From the NCBI RefSeq assembly GCF_003184905.1, contig NZ_QFRU01000004.1, positions 1-64,000 on the forward strand: 64,000 bases of DNA. Direction: 5' to 3'. Under the pieces are notes generated by a model. The model was not told where the DNA came from. It saw only the letters and a program-made list of their open reading frames with translations, and made no database searches. Source of the DNA: Bacillus sp. CGMCC 1.16541 (GTDB lineage: Bacteria; Bacillota; Bacilli; Bacillales; Bacillaceae_H). The translations under genes were made by a program, and so were the position numbers. Of this stretch, positions 1-8,847 are shown in pieces (the first letter of the stretch is position 1; every line of letters starts with the position of its first letter).

Positions 1-2
1 AT

Positions 3-54
3 AAAAAACTGCACCTCCAATTGTTAGACCAGTGTCTAACAATTGGGGTGCAGT
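3..54 (-). terminator. Rho-independent terminator of the efflux pump unit
   Basis: A long inverted repeat (arms 8-29 and 34-54, 21 base pairs with one bulged base) is followed on the minus strand by a run of T (A-run at 3-8). It lies downstream of the 46-codon ORF and the RND pump gene, so it probably ends their shared transcript. Confidence 0.9.
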
Positions 55-72
55 TCACGAATCCCTTGCTTT

Positions 73-213
73 TTACATATTAGAATGTCGAAGCCACTCT
101 TGTTTATACGATTGTAGTAATAGTAATTCTCTTTTTTCTTTCTTCACTTTTACTTTTTGTGCATTAATTCCTTTTCGTGCTAGTGCTTTGATCATCGCAT
201 CAATCGATTTCAT
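73..213 (-). CDS. Small basic protein of 46 residues, function unknown
   Basis: A minus-strand reading frame of 46 codons starts with ATG at 213 and stops with TAA at 73. An AAAAGGTG ribosome binding site sits about 8 bases upstream of the ATG. The product is lysine- and arginine-rich, with a basic middle (AQKVKVKKEKRE) and a W near the C terminus; no signal peptide or membrane segment is visible. It begins 38 bases after the stop of the RND pump gene and ends just before a strong terminator, so it is probably cotranscribed with the pump. I do not recognise the family. It could be a small accessory protein of the pump or an unrelated passenger; the good ribosome site and operon position support it being real. 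Confidence 0.6.
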   Translation of the reverse strand: MKSIDAMIKALARKGINAQKVKVKKEKRELLLLQSYKQEWLRHSNM

Positions 214-251
214 GTATAACACACCTTTTGAAAAGTTTTAGAGAAAACGAG

Positions 252-3200
252 TTATGCTTCTTTTCTCTTTTTACGTTTGAACTTCATAAAAAACTCATAC
301 ACAACAGGAACAATAATAAGTGTTAATAATGTAGAGCTTGTTAATCCTCCAATAACTGTTACACCTAAACCTTTTGAAATTAACCCGCCACCTTCTAAAC
401 CAAATGCAAGAGGTAGTAAAGCACCGATCGTCGCAATAGCGGTCATTAGAATTGGTCGTAAACGCGTCATTCCTGCTTCTAGCAATGCTTCACGTGTCGA
501 GAACCCTTCATTTTCTTTATGAATTACACGATCAATTAACACAATAGCATTGGTCACAACAATTCCTATTAACATAAGAGCACCAATCATCGCAGAGATA
601 CTAATGGTTTCACCTGCAATAAGTAACCCAACGAGGCCACCAATAATGCTAAATGGTAAGGAGAATAAAATTGCAAACGGCGCGAGCCCCCCACCAAATG
701 TAAGAACGAGAACGAAGTACACAATTCCGATTGCCGCTAACATTGCAAGTCCTAGTTGCGTAAACGATTCGGTAATTTGCTCAGTTACCCCACCAAAATT
801 AATATCGATACTACTAGGCAACTCTAATTGATCAAGTTCTTTTTGAACAGCCAATGATACTTTACTTACATCATCACTCTTAATATCAGCTGTTACTTGC
901 GCATAAATACGATTATCTCGGCGCGTAATCGTATCTGATGTTTCCCCTTCTTTAATCTCAACAAGGTCACTTAGTGGTACATCTATCCCCATCGGCGTTG
1001 TCACTTTCGTATTCTTTAACTCTTCAAGAGTAGAGAAATCTTTTTTATCCTTTGGTAAATAGACATTTATTTCATTACCGTCCTTTTGAATCGTCGTTAA
1101 TACTTCACGCTCACCTAAATTTGATAGCTCCATTCCAATTTGAGCAGCGGATAAACCAAATGACGTTGCTTTTTCTTGGTTTGTAACGAGTGTATACTCT
1201 TCAAACGTTTCAGCTAAGCTTGAGCTTACATTTTCTAAGTCACCTTGCTTTTTCAAGAGTTCTTGCATATCATTCACATACGGTTTAATCTCGTCAATGG
1301 TGTTTCCGTATACATATAAGTTGAGTGTGTTATTACTTCCTCCTGTACCCATATCCATGGTACTCCACTCGCCTTTTTCTGTATCACTCTTTAAATCTTC
1401 TAAAACTGTTTCTTTTTCTTTCTCAAATTCTTTTGTGTCTTCCTCATATTCAACAAAAGCAAGGACACCATTTGAACTTCCTGGGTTAAATGGATTGCCT
1501 TCACCTAGTGAATATTGAATCATGTTCACATCTTTTCGCTTCATAAAATACTTCTCTGCAGAAGCAGCTACTTCTTCTACTTCCTCTTTTGTTTGTCCTG
1601 GTTCCGGAGAGTAAGAAATAATGATCGTTTTCTCTTCCTCACTAGGTAAAAAACTTACGCCAATAAGTGGCACTAAGAAGAAACTTCCGATTAGAAGAAG
1701 CATAGCAAGCCCAAACGAAATAAACTTATGATTTAAAGACCAATTTAAGACCCTTTTATATCCGTGAGCTAACTTACTAGGACGTTCTTCTTTATGATTT
1801 AAATTCTTATTAAATAAAACATCTGAAAGCATCGGAACGATTGTAACCGCAACAAGTAAAGAAGCCAGTAGCGAAAACACAATCGTTAACGCAAACGGTA
1901 AAAACAACTCTCCTACAGGTCCTTCAACAAGAGCGAGCGGTAAGAAGACTGCAATTGTCACAACAGTTGATGACAAGATTGGCACAAACATTTCTTTTGT
2001 GGCCGCAACAATTAATTCACCACCAGATAGCTTTTCATCTGTTTTCGACATACGACGGTAAATATTTTCAATTACAACGATTGAATCGTCTACAACACGT
2101 CCAATCGCAACTGTCATCGCTCCGAGCGTCATGATGTTTAACGAAATGTCCATGTACTTTAGCGCTAAAATAGCCATTAATAGTGAAAGCGGAATAGAGA
2201 TGACTGCGATAATCGTTGAACGAATGTCTCGTAAAAACAGCAAAATAATGATAACAGCAAAAACGGAACCGATGAGTGCTTTATTTAGCATTGTGCTTAC
2301 TGCTTCTTCAATCGGCTTTCCTTGGTCAAATGTGTTTACAATTGTTAAGCCATCATATTGTTTTTCTAGTTCTTCTGCTTTTTCTTTCACCGCATTTACA
2401 ACATCAACTGTATTTGCATCTGTTGATTTGACAATTTGAAGACCAATGGACTCTTTTCCATTTGTTCGTGAAACGGATTCAATATTTCCTTTCACTTCTA
2501 CATCCGCTAAATCTTTTAACTTTACAGTTGGAATTCCGCTTGGTACTCCTCCACCAGTACTTGGCACTTGTCCAGGAGTCGCTGATCCCCCTAAATCGCT
2601 TGTCGTTCCTTGTTGGGTCATTGGAGCTGTTTGACTTGGTACAACAGGGATCTCAATGTTTTCTAAGTCTTCAATTGTTGAAATGTTACTATCTATAACG
2701 ACAGACTTCTGTTTTTGATCTAACGTATAAAGACCGAGTGGGAACGTCACATCAGATGCCGAAATAAGCTGTTTGACTGTATCTTCCTTAAGACCTAACT
2801 CTTTTAACTTCTCTTCGTTAAAAACAAGCTCTGCTTCTTCAACTAACTCCCCTGACGTACTAACAGATGACACCCCTGCTAGTTTATCTAGTTCAGGTAA
2901 CACATCTTCTTGTATCATTCTTGTTAGTTCATCTAATGACTCCTTTTCATGTGAAAGGCTAAGTGACATGATTGGGAAATCGTTGATACTTTGACGTGAC
3001 ACGGTAGGATCTTGAACAGCATCGGGAAGCGTTATGTTTAGTAACGACCGACGAACGTCTTCCTCCGCTTCCTTCATGTCTTTGCTAAAGGAATAATCGA
3101 CTTGTACAACAGACATGTTTTGATAAGAAGACGAACTAACTACCTCGACTCCTGCCAATCCTTGAACCTTTTGTTCAATGGGCTTACTTACCTTATCTGC

Positions 3201-3380
3201 AACTTCTTCTGGCGTTGCACCTGGATAAGCTGTCATCACCGTCACAATCGGTGTATTGATATTTGGAATGGTTTCTAGTTTCATATTTAAACCAGAATAC
3301 ACACCTGCAATGATGACAAAAATGGTTAACAACCATACTACAAACTTATTTTTCAATGAAAATGCAATCACTTTCTCCAA
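252..3380 (-). CDS. swrC: RND-family (HAE1-type) efflux pump, SwrC/YerP-like
   Basis: A proton-driven inner-membrane exporter of the AcrB/HAE1 superfamily. In Bacillus the family member SwrC exports surfactin and gives resistance to it. The frame has the usual plan: a first transmembrane helix near residues 10-30, a large extracytoplasmic region, helices 2-6 around residues 340-530, a second large loop, and helices 8-12 at the C terminus. The GRVVDDSIVVIENIYRR stretch of helix 4 carries the paired aspartates used for proton relay. A Gly/Pro/Thr-rich insert lies near residues 255-290. Length is close to the roughly 1065 residues of SwrC. The longest frame opens with GTG at 3389, but a GAGGAG ribosome site lies inside it and fits a TTG start at 3380 better. 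It is divergent from a TetR regulator, as yerP and yerO are in B. subtilis. The substrate here is not known. Confidence 0.9.
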   Translation of the reverse strand: MEKVIAFSLKNKFVVWLLTIFVIIAGVYSGLNMKLETIPNINTPIVTVMTAYPGATPEEVADKVSKPIEQKVQGLAGVEVVSSSSYQNMSVVQVDYSFSKDMKEAEEDVRRSLLNITLPDAVQDPTVSRQSINDFPIMSLSLSHEKESLDELTRMIQEDVLPELDKLAGVSSVSTSGELVEEAELVFNEEKLKELGLKEDTVKQLISASDVTFPLGLYTLDQKQKSVVIDSNISTIEDLENIEIPVVPSQTAPMTQQGTTSDLGGSATPGQVPSTGGGVPSGIPTVKLKDLADVEVKGNIESVSRTNGKESIGLQIVKSTDANTVDVVNAVKEKAEELEKQYDGLTIVNTFDQGKPIEEAVSTMLNKALIGSVFAVIIILLFLRDIRSTIIAVISIPLSLLMAILALKYMDISLNIMTLGAMTVAIGRVVDDSIVVIENIYRRMSKTDEKLSGGELIVAATKEMFVPILSSTVVTIAVFLPLALVEGPVGELFLPFALTIVFSLLASLLVAVTIVPMLSDVLFNKNLNHKEERPSKLAHGYKRVLNWSLNHKFISFGLAMLLLIGSFFLVPLIGVSFLPSEEEKTIIISYSPEPGQTKEEVEEVAASAEKYFMKRKDVNMIQYSLGEGNPFNPGSSNGVLAFVEYEEDTKEFEKEKETVLEDLKSDTEKGEWSTMDMGTGGSNNTLNLYVYGNTIDEIKPYVNDMQELLKKQGDLENVSSSLAETFEEYTLVTNQEKATSFGLSAAQIGMELSNLGEREVLTTIQKDGNEINVYLPKDKKDFSTLEELKNTKVTTPMGIDVPLSDLVEIKEGETSDTITRRDNRIYAQVTADIKSDDVSKVSLAVQKELDQLELPSSIDINFGGVTEQITESFTQLGLAMLAAIGIVYFVLVLTFGGGLAPFAILFSLPFSIIGGLVGLLIAGETISISAMIGALMLIGIVVTNAIVLIDRVIHKENEGFSTREALLEAGMTRLRPILMTAIATIGALLPLAFGLEGGGLISKGLGVTVIGGLTSSTLLTLIIVPVVYEFFMKFKRKKRKEA

Positions 3381-3406
3381 ATAAAGCACTCCTCATCATT
3401 CATATT

Positions 3407-3507
3407 GACTGACTAGTCACGATAAAATAAAATATAAATGACCAGTCAGTCAGTGTCAATCATTTTATTATGAACGTTTTGTTAAAAGTATGACTAACTG
3501 GTCAGTT
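3407..3507. promoter_or_regulatory. Three TetR-type operator copies between pump and regulator
   Basis: Three related palindromic decamers lie in the divergent intergenic region: TGACTAGTCA at 3410-3419 (perfect), TGACCAGTCA at 3439-3448 and TAACTGGTCA at 3495-3504. Extra TGACT/AGTCA half-sites flank them. They are probable binding sites for the adjacent TetR regulator and would cover the promoters of both genes. Confidence 0.65.
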
Positions 3508-3641
3508 CTATTCTCAACATATCGAAACCACATGCCTGGTGTTTAGTCCAGGTAGAATGTGTATTATACTAGAGTTACAAAACAAAGAAGGACGTTTGGC
3601 TAGAAGCAAGGTCACATGTGCAAAATGGAAGGATGAATACT

Positions 3642-4517
3642 TTGAAAGAAAAAGAAAGACTCATTATTGAGGCTGCCATTAAACTATTTGCCAAAAAGGG
3701 CTTTAACTCTACATCTGTTCAAGAAATTGTAGAGCTATGTAACATTTCGAAGGGCTCTTTTTACATTTATTTCAAATCGAAAGATGCCCTGCTTTTATCC
3801 ATTCTTAACTACTATCACGATAAGATTGCTACACAATTAGTTGAGATTAAACAACAACAACTCGAACCACGTGAGAATTATAAAGCTCAATTGAAAGTGT
3901 TTTATAATTTCATTAGTGAAAATAAAAATTTTATTATCATGCAAATACGTGAAAAGTCAATTCCGTTTAATGATGAAATTGAACAGTTTATCCACCGTAT
4001 TCAACGAGAAAATGTACGGTTGCATCAAGAAAATTTATTAACCATCTATGGAGATGGAGTCACTCCATACATTGCTGATATAACGAAAACAGTCGAAGGA
4101 ATTTACCACTCTTATTTAGAAGTGATTATTTTTAACCACTATTCTCTTGATTTTGAAAAGCTAGTAAGATACATCTTAAATCGTGTTGATAACATTGTAG
4201 AAGGTTTACTAAAAAGCAAGGAAGAACCGATTTTACCACCTTCCTTTTTAAACATGTATGAATTAGATCACCGTTATCACGAGAAGCCTTCTGCCTCTCT
4301 TCACGACATTATAGAAGACATGAAAGTAACACTCGATCAACTGCCTAATCTTGAAGAAGATCTTCATGTAAGCTTTGATATTTTAAAAGAAGAGTTGGAA
4401 AAAGAAGAACCTAAGCACGCACTCATTCAAGGAATGCTAGCAAATCTTAAAGAAATTGAGGCGGTTCAATCACACCGAGTTCAAATCGCAAAGCTCATGG
4501 GAGTAAAAGTACTTTAA
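3642..4517 (+). CDS. TetR/AcrR-family transcriptional regulator of the RND pump
   Basis: The N terminus is a TetR DNA-binding domain (ERLIIEAAIKLFAKKGF, then a helix-turn-helix ending GSFYIYFKSKDALL). The C-terminal ligand/dimer region is about 240 residues, longer than average for the family. TTG at 3642 is the preferred start, because GGAAGGA lies about 8 bases before it. The longer frame begins with GTG at 3618, and the ATG at 3633 abuts the ribosome site and so is unlikely. The gene is divergent from the SwrC-like pump and shares three operator-like palindromes with it. By analogy with YerO it is inferred to repress the pump gene, and perhaps its own. The inducer cannot be read from the sequence. 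Confidence 0.88.
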   Translation: MKEKERLIIEAAIKLFAKKGFNSTSVQEIVELCNISKGSFYIYFKSKDALLLSILNYYHDKIATQLVEIKQQQLEPRENYKAQLKVFYNFISENKNFIIMQIREKSIPFNDEIEQFIHRIQRENVRLHQENLLTIYGDGVTPYIADITKTVEGIYHSYLEVIIFNHYSLDFEKLVRYILNRVDNIVEGLLKSKEEPILPPSFLNMYELDHRYHEKPSASLHDIIEDMKVTLDQLPNLEEDLHVSFDILKEELEKEEPKHALIQGMLANLKEIEAVQSHRVQIAKLMGVKVL

Positions 4518-4595
4518 ACTCCCCTCACTTACTCATTGAGCTTTACCCTTCATATTCCTTGCAGATGGCGGTTTTCGCCTATTATAGATAAAAGT

Positions 4596-4638
4596 AAAGA
4601 AGTGGTGTACGACTGTTATATTTAACCGCCACTTCTTT
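4596..4638 (+). terminator. Possible terminator after the TetR gene
   Basis: A perfect 10-bp inverted repeat (AAAGAAGTGG with CCACTTCTTT) lies between the TetR gene and trhO. The T-run after it is short and interrupted, so termination may be weak. Confidence 0.4.
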
Positions 4639-4698
4639 AGCCTGCGTAAATTTGTTATGATAAATAGGAAAGTTTGATAAGGAATAGGTGAAGAAAAC

Positions 4699-5607
4699 AT
4701 GGATTATCAAGTATTACTTTATTATAAATACGTCACAATTGAAGACCCTGCTGTATTTCGTGATGAGCACTTTGCTTTTTGTGAAGAGCTTGGACTAAAG
4801 GGTCGTATCTTAATTGCTCATGAAGGAATGAATGGCACAGTCTCTGGTACACTAGAGCAAACCGAAGCATATATGACGGCGATGAAAAATGACCCGCGTT
4901 TTTCAGATATGATCTTTAAGATTGAACCGTACCATGAACATGCATTCAAAAAGTTAAAAGTGAAAGTAAAACCAGAGATTGTGAACTTAAGTTTAGAGAA
5001 GGATGTAAATCCAAACGCAACAACAGGCAAACATCTTTCACCGAAAGAATTCTATGAAGCGATGCAACAAGATGATGTACTCATCTTAGACGCTAGAAAT
5101 ACCTATGAATATGATTTAGGTCATTTTAAAAATGCCATTCGTCCCGATATTGAAACGTTCCGTGAGTTGCCCAACTGGATTCGTGAAAACTTAAGTGAAC
5201 ATAAAGATAAAAAAGTGTTAACGTATTGTACAGGCGGAATTCGTTGCGAGAAGTTTTCTGGATTCCTTGTCGATGAAGGCTTTGAAGACGTTTCTCAATT
5301 ACATGGAGGCATTATTACGTACGGCTATGATGAAGAAGTAAAAGGACGTTTATGGGATGGAAAATGTTATGTGTTTGACGAACGTATTTCCGTGCCTGTT
5401 AATCGTACAGAAGAAGCAACCGTTGTTGGAAAATGTTATTACTGTGGAGAGCCTGAAGAGCGTTATGTAAAGTGTGGCAATCCAGATTGTAACGACCATC
5501 TTCTTCTTTGTGAGGAGTGTGAGCATGAACACCTACGCTCTTGCAGTTCTGAGTGTAAAGAACATCCTCATAACCGCTATGTAAAAGAGCACGCTGTTCA
5601 ATCTTAA
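4699..5607 (+). CDS. trhO: tRNA uridine(34) hydroxylase (rhodanese-fold), TrhO/YbfQ family
   Basis: The N-terminal 95 residues form the TrhO-specific domain. A rhodanese domain follows (about 115-220), with the catalytic-loop cysteine near residue 177 in YCTGGIRC. The C terminus is a cysteine-rich tail ([19 protein letters not shown] and following) that probably binds zinc. Family members, in E. coli and B. subtilis, make 5-hydroxyuridine at the wobble position of tRNA using oxygen and prephenate-independent chemistry. At 302 residues the length is typical. The ATG at 4699 has AATAGGTGA about 7 bases before it. The gene stands alone between two hairpins, so it is probably monocistronic. Confidence 0.9.
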   Translation: MDYQVLLYYKYVTIEDPAVFRDEHFAFCEELGLKGRILIAHEGMNGTVSGTLEQTEAYMTAMKNDPRFSDMIFKIEPYHEHAFKKLKVKVKPEIVNLSLEKDVNPNATTGKHLSPKEFYEAMQQDDVLILDARNTYEYDLGHFKNAIRPDIETFRELPNWIRENLSEHKDKKVLTYCTGGIRCEKFSGFLVDEGFEDVSQLHGGIITYGYDEEVKGRLWDGKCYVFDERISVPVNRTEEATVVGKCYYCGEPEERYVKCGNPDCNDHLLLCEECEHEHLRSCSSECKEHPHNRYVKEHAVQS

Positions 5608-5611
5608 GCAT

Positions 5612-5646
5612 AAAAAACGAGGAGACGTCACTCTCCTCGTTTTTTA
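5612..5646. terminator. Bidirectional terminator between trhO and the siderophore-binding gene
   Basis: The stem AACGAGGAG/CTCCTCGTT is flanked by A6 on the left and T6 on the right, so it can end transcripts from both convergent genes. Confidence 0.9.
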
Positions 5647-6579
5647 TTAATTAGTAAGCTTTGAAAGAATTAACTCTGTTTGAATATCTAATTGCTTTTC
5701 TAGTGAAATAGGATCGAAGTTAAAGAATTCATCTAGTTCAATCTCATAGACATTTCCTTTTTGAGCAGCAGGTAGTTGCTTCCATAGTCCGCTATTTTGG
5801 AGTTCTTCTGCTCGCTTATCTCCACCATTATCTGCATATACAGATAAGAACACATGGTCACCTACTACATCTGGCAATGCTTCTTGTGAAATTTCTAAAT
5901 AAGGTTCGTTATCAATTAAGTTTTCTTTTACAAGTGCAGGAGGTGTTAAGTTTAGCGCATTGTAAAGATTATAACCTCCCCTTCCCCACTTGTTTCCATA
6001 AACATATAAATTCTTGGCCCACACTTCTAATACGGTCACCGTCTCATCTGGGCCAATCACTTTTGAAATCTTCTCTTTTGCTTCTTCTGCTTTTGCCTCA
6101 TAAGAAGCAAGCCAATCATTTGCTTGTTTTTCTTTCCCTAACATGTCACCGAGCATTTTCAACTCATCGACTGCATGGCGTTTTCCATATTCAATAACAA
6201 CAGTTGGTGCAATTTTTGATAGCTCTTCCGCTGATCTTTCATCCGCTGCAATAATAAGATCTGGCTCTAACTCAATCACTTTTTCAATTGCAATCGGATC
6301 ACCCGCAACGTCTTCAATACCGTCTACTTTGCCTTGAAGAAATGGCGATTCTAATTCACTTTTTAACGTTCCAACTGGCTTAATTCCTAGTGTTAATAAG
6401 TGTCCTACATAGTACATAGAAACGATTCGCTTAGGATTCGTTGGTATCTCTGTTTTTCCACCGTCATGCTCAACCACTTTCATCGCGTTCTCTTCTTTAC
6501 TAGGCTTAGATTCATTATTTGAGCAAGCTGCTAGAAGAAGAAGAAAAATGAGGCCTAGGATACATGATTTTTTCTTCAT
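5647..6579 (-). CDS. Iron-siderophore ABC transporter substrate-binding lipoprotein (first of two)
   Basis: The product has a lipoprotein signal with the lipobox LLAAC (Cys19), a charged linker, and a FecB/FepB/BtuF-type periplasmic-binding fold (about 50-305), beginning with the family-typical PKRIVSMYYVGHLLTLGIKPVG. It would sit on the outer face of the membrane and deliver ferric siderophore to an ABC permease. It has its own Fur-box-like site at 6650-6664 and a terminator on each side, so it is a single-gene iron-regulated unit. No permease is attached; the importer at 8007-10955 is the nearest partner. The asb operon nearby suggests petrobactin or its dihydroxybenzoyl pieces as ligand, but a captured foreign siderophore is equally possible. 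Confidence 0.88.
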   Translation of the reverse strand: MKKKSCILGLIFLLLLAACSNNESKPSKEENAMKVVEHDGGKTEIPTNPKRIVSMYYVGHLLTLGIKPVGTLKSELESPFLQGKVDGIEDVAGDPIAIEKVIELEPDLIIAADERSAEELSKIAPTVVIEYGKRHAVDELKMLGDMLGKEKQANDWLASYEAKAEEAKEKISKVIGPDETVTVLEVWAKNLYVYGNKWGRGGYNLYNALNLTPPALVKENLIDNEPYLEISQEALPDVVGDHVFLSVYADNGGDKRAEELQNSGLWKQLPAAQKGNVYEIELDEFFNFDPISLEKQLDIQTELILSKLTN

Positions 6580-6649
6580 CTGTCTTCCTACTTTCTGTAT
6601 GTATTCGTTAAAATAAAATAAATAACTTTATCTAACACTAAGATGATAT

Positions 6650-6664
6650 TGATATTCATTTTCA
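6650..6664. promoter_or_regulatory. Fur box
   Basis: TGATATTCATTTTCA matches the 7-1-7 Fur consensus TGATAATnATTATCA at 12 of 14 defined positions. It lies 70-85 bases upstream of the binding-protein gene that starts at 6579. Confidence 0.75.
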
Positions 6665-6702
6665 ATTATAAAGATTTTTTCTAAAAAAGGAAGTACTTTT
6701 AC

Positions 6703-6749
6703 GAAAAATTAGGCTGTTGGGAAACGTATTCTCAACAGCCTAATTTGCA
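6703..6749 (-). terminator. Terminator of the second siderophore-binding gene
   Basis: An AAATTAGGCTGTTG/CAACAGCCTAATTT stem is followed on the minus strand by a T-run. It separates the two binding-protein genes into independent transcripts. Confidence 0.85.
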
Positions 6750-6818
6750 CTTCCTATTTTAGACAAAGTACACTATCAATAGCGGACAGCTTTCCTTTTT
6801 GATGTATCTTACCTATCA

Positions 6819-7787
6819 TTATTTTACAATTAGTTTTTTTAATTCGTCGATTCCTTTTTCACGCTCAATTGGATCCCAGAAGCCCCAAGTTGTTGTTAAC
6901 GTATATACTTGATTATTTTTTACAGCTTCTAGGCTATTCCATACTTCGCCTTCCATGACTGATTTGTAATAGTCACCACTATTAAAGTACGTCACATCGA
7001 TAATAAACTCTGGGTTATACTTTGATAAACCTTCCATTGAGATGTTTTCACCAAAGCCTTCTGGTAACCCTTCTGCTGGTGTTAATTTTAAATCTTCAAA
7101 TAATAGTTCGTTTAAGGCGTGGTCCGTACGGCCAAATACGCGAATGTCTTTTTTGTTAATAGACACAGCCATTACTTTTTTATCACCAATTGTCTTTTTA
7201 ATTTCTTGTCCAGTTTCTTCTGCTTTTTTCGCTAAGTCGTCAATAACTTTTTGACCTTCTTCACGCTTTCCAACTGCTTCTGTTACTTTTAAATGATCTT
7301 CTTTCCAGTCTCCTCCAACTTCTACAACAACCGTTGGAACAACTGCTGAAAGTTGGTCATAAATTTTTTCATAACGATCACTAATAATTAATAAGTCTGG
7401 GTTTAATTTCACAATTTCTTCAGGGTTGATTTCATCTGCATATGGAATTGGTTCAACACCTTGTAATTCTTCTTTTAAGTGGGGAGGAAATTCTCCGTCA
7501 TATGCCATAATGGCATGTGGCTTAACACCAACTGATACTAACGACCCTTCCCAAGAAACGTGTGATAATACAACCACTTTTTTAGGGTTCGCTGGTACTT
7601 CTGTTTTTCCTTTAAAATGTTCAACAACACGTGTTTCCTCTACTTTATTGTGTTCTTTCACATCTTCTTTTGTACTTTCTTCTACTTTATTCTCTTTTTT
7701 CGCATCTGAGTTTGTTGAACTTGAACAAGCTCCTAACACAAATGCAAAGCTTAACAATAGTACGAACATTAAAATATGCTTTTTCAT
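6819..7787 (-). CDS. Iron-siderophore ABC transporter substrate-binding lipoprotein (second of two)
   Basis: The lipobox is VLGAC (Cys21), followed by a Lys/Glu-rich linker to about residue 55 and a FecB-like binding domain (about 58-320). Features such as NPKKVVVLSHVSWEGSLVSVG and the closing WGFWDPIEREKGIDELKKL are typical of ferric hydroxamate or catecholate binders of the YfiY/YxeB class. It differs clearly from the neighbouring binding protein, so this is not a recent tandem duplication. A GGGGGAC ribosome site precedes the ATG. Fur-box-like sequence lies 25-40 bases upstream. It most likely works with the permease and ATPase genes at 8007-10955, although it has its own promoter and terminator. 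Ligand unknown; petrobactin is a reasonable guess from context. Confidence 0.88.
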   Translation of the reverse strand: MKKHILMFVLLLSFAFVLGACSSSTNSDAKKENKVEESTKEDVKEHNKVEETRVVEHFKGKTEVPANPKKVVVLSHVSWEGSLVSVGVKPHAIMAYDGEFPPHLKEELQGVEPIPYADEINPEEIVKLNPDLLIISDRYEKIYDQLSAVVPTVVVEVGGDWKEDHLKVTEAVGKREEGQKVIDDLAKKAEETGQEIKKTIGDKKVMAVSINKKDIRVFGRTDHALNELLFEDLKLTPAEGLPEGFGENISMEGLSKYNPEFIIDVTYFNSGDYYKSVMEGEVWNSLEAVKNNQVYTLTTTWGFWDPIEREKGIDELKKLIVK

Positions 7788-7811
7788 CTGTTTGTCCCCC
7801 GTTATTAATAA

Positions 7812-7845
7812 TGAAATTCATTATCAATTGTAATGATAATGTTCT
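7812..7845. promoter_or_regulatory. Fur box, with overlapping second half-sites
   Basis: TGAAATTCATTATCA (7812-7826) matches the Fur consensus at 12 of 14 positions. TTATCA at 7821-7826 also forms an inverted repeat with TGATAA at 7834-7839, so two dimers could bind here, just upstream of the gene starting at 7787. Confidence 0.75.
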
Positions 7846-7973
7846 CAATTGACTATGACTAAATGAATCTTTTTAGCTGGACAAATTGTTCATCTTCTTC
7901 GCACACTTCATCATTCTTTTTTAAAAGTAACGTGTAGGTTACTTCCACACGTATTGTAGTTTAATGAATGAAC

Positions 7974-8004
7974 AAAAAATTCCGCCCTATTAGAGAGCGG
8001 AATC
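7974..8004 (-). terminator. Terminator of the siderophore importer operon
   Basis: The stem ATTCCGC/GCGGAAT is followed on the minus strand by T6. It lies directly after the stop of the ATPase gene. A second small hairpin (ACGTGT/ACACGT, 7930-7952) follows it. Confidence 0.8.
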
Positions 8005-8006
8005 TA

Positions 8007-8831
8007 TTACCTTGCTAAGCTTACTTCTTTTTCAGCTTTCTTTTCACTTTTCATTAAGTCATACGTGATACAAACAGGTCGATTTGTGCGAGGATCTTTG
8101 ACGACTTCAGCGTCAATGTTAAATGTTTTCGCTAATATAGAAGGTGTCATCACTTCCTCTGGTGTACCTTCTTTCATAATTTGACCTGAGCGAAGGGCAA
8201 TCATATGATGCGCAAACCTTGCTGCATGATTCAGATCATGAATAACGATGGCAATTGTTCGTCCTTCTTCTTTATTTAATTTCTCTAATAGCTCTAATAC
8301 TTCTAGTTGATGAGCCAAATCTAAATACGTGGTCGGTTCATCTAAAAGGAGTAAATCTGTTTCTTGGGCTAAGGCCATCGCAATCCATACTCGTTGACGT
8401 TGTCCACCTGATAATGCATCTACCGTTCGTTCTTGAAACTCTAACATCCCCGTTACCTCTAATGCCCATTGAACGACTTCTCGGTCATGATTCGTTAATC
8501 TGCCAAACCCCTTCTGGTGAGGAAAACGACCGTACGAAACTAATTCTTTCACAGTTAAGCCAGAGGGTGCTTCAGGTGATTGAGGTAAAACAGCCATTTT
8601 TTGTGCAATCTCTTTTGTTGATGCTTTGTGTATCGCTTTTCCATCTAAGTAAACAAAACCACTTTTCGGACTGATTATGCGAGACATTGTCTTCAAAATA
8701 GTCGACTTCCCGCATCCATTTGGTCCAATGATTGTCGTAATTTTACCGTTAGGAATATTTAGATCTAGTTCTTTTACAATCTCAACATCTCCATACGAGA
8801 TATGTAACTTCTCTGTTGATAGTGATGCCAT
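8007..8831 (-). CDS. Iron-siderophore ABC transporter ATP-binding protein
   Basis: An ABC ATPase of the FepC/FhuC group. Walker A is GPNGCGKST at residues 36-44, the Q-loop region is AVLPQSPEAP, the signature is LSGGQRQR, and Walker B is LLLLDEPTTYLD. The H-loop histidine is in VIHDLNHAARFA. At 274 residues it has the usual length plus a short tail rich in Lys and Glu. It is the last gene of the minus-strand operon permease-permease-ATPase, 16 bases after the second permease, and is followed by a terminator. It powers import of ferric siderophore delivered by the binding lipoproteins at 5647 and 6819. The Fur box before the first permease gene implies iron repression of all three genes. Confidence 0.95.
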   Translation of the reverse strand: MASLSTEKLHISYGDVEIVKELDLNIPNGKITTIIGPNGCGKSTILKTMSRIISPKSGFVYLDGKAIHKASTKEIAQKMAVLPQSPEAPSGLTVKELVSYGRFPHQKGFGRLTNHDREVVQWALEVTGMLEFQERTVDALSGGQRQRVWIAMALAQETDLLLLDEPTTYLDLAHQLEVLELLEKLNKEEGRTIAIVIHDLNHAARFAHHMIALRSGQIMKEGTPEEVMTPSILAKTFNIDAEVVKDPRTNRPVCITYDLMKSEKKAEKEVSLAR

Positions 8832-8847
8832 CTCTATCCTCTCCTCG

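Noticed and set aside
32-241. Plus-strand open frame of 69 codons at the left edge
   Set aside because: It runs through a terminator stem and opposite the better-supported 46-codon minus-strand ORF, with no ribosome site.
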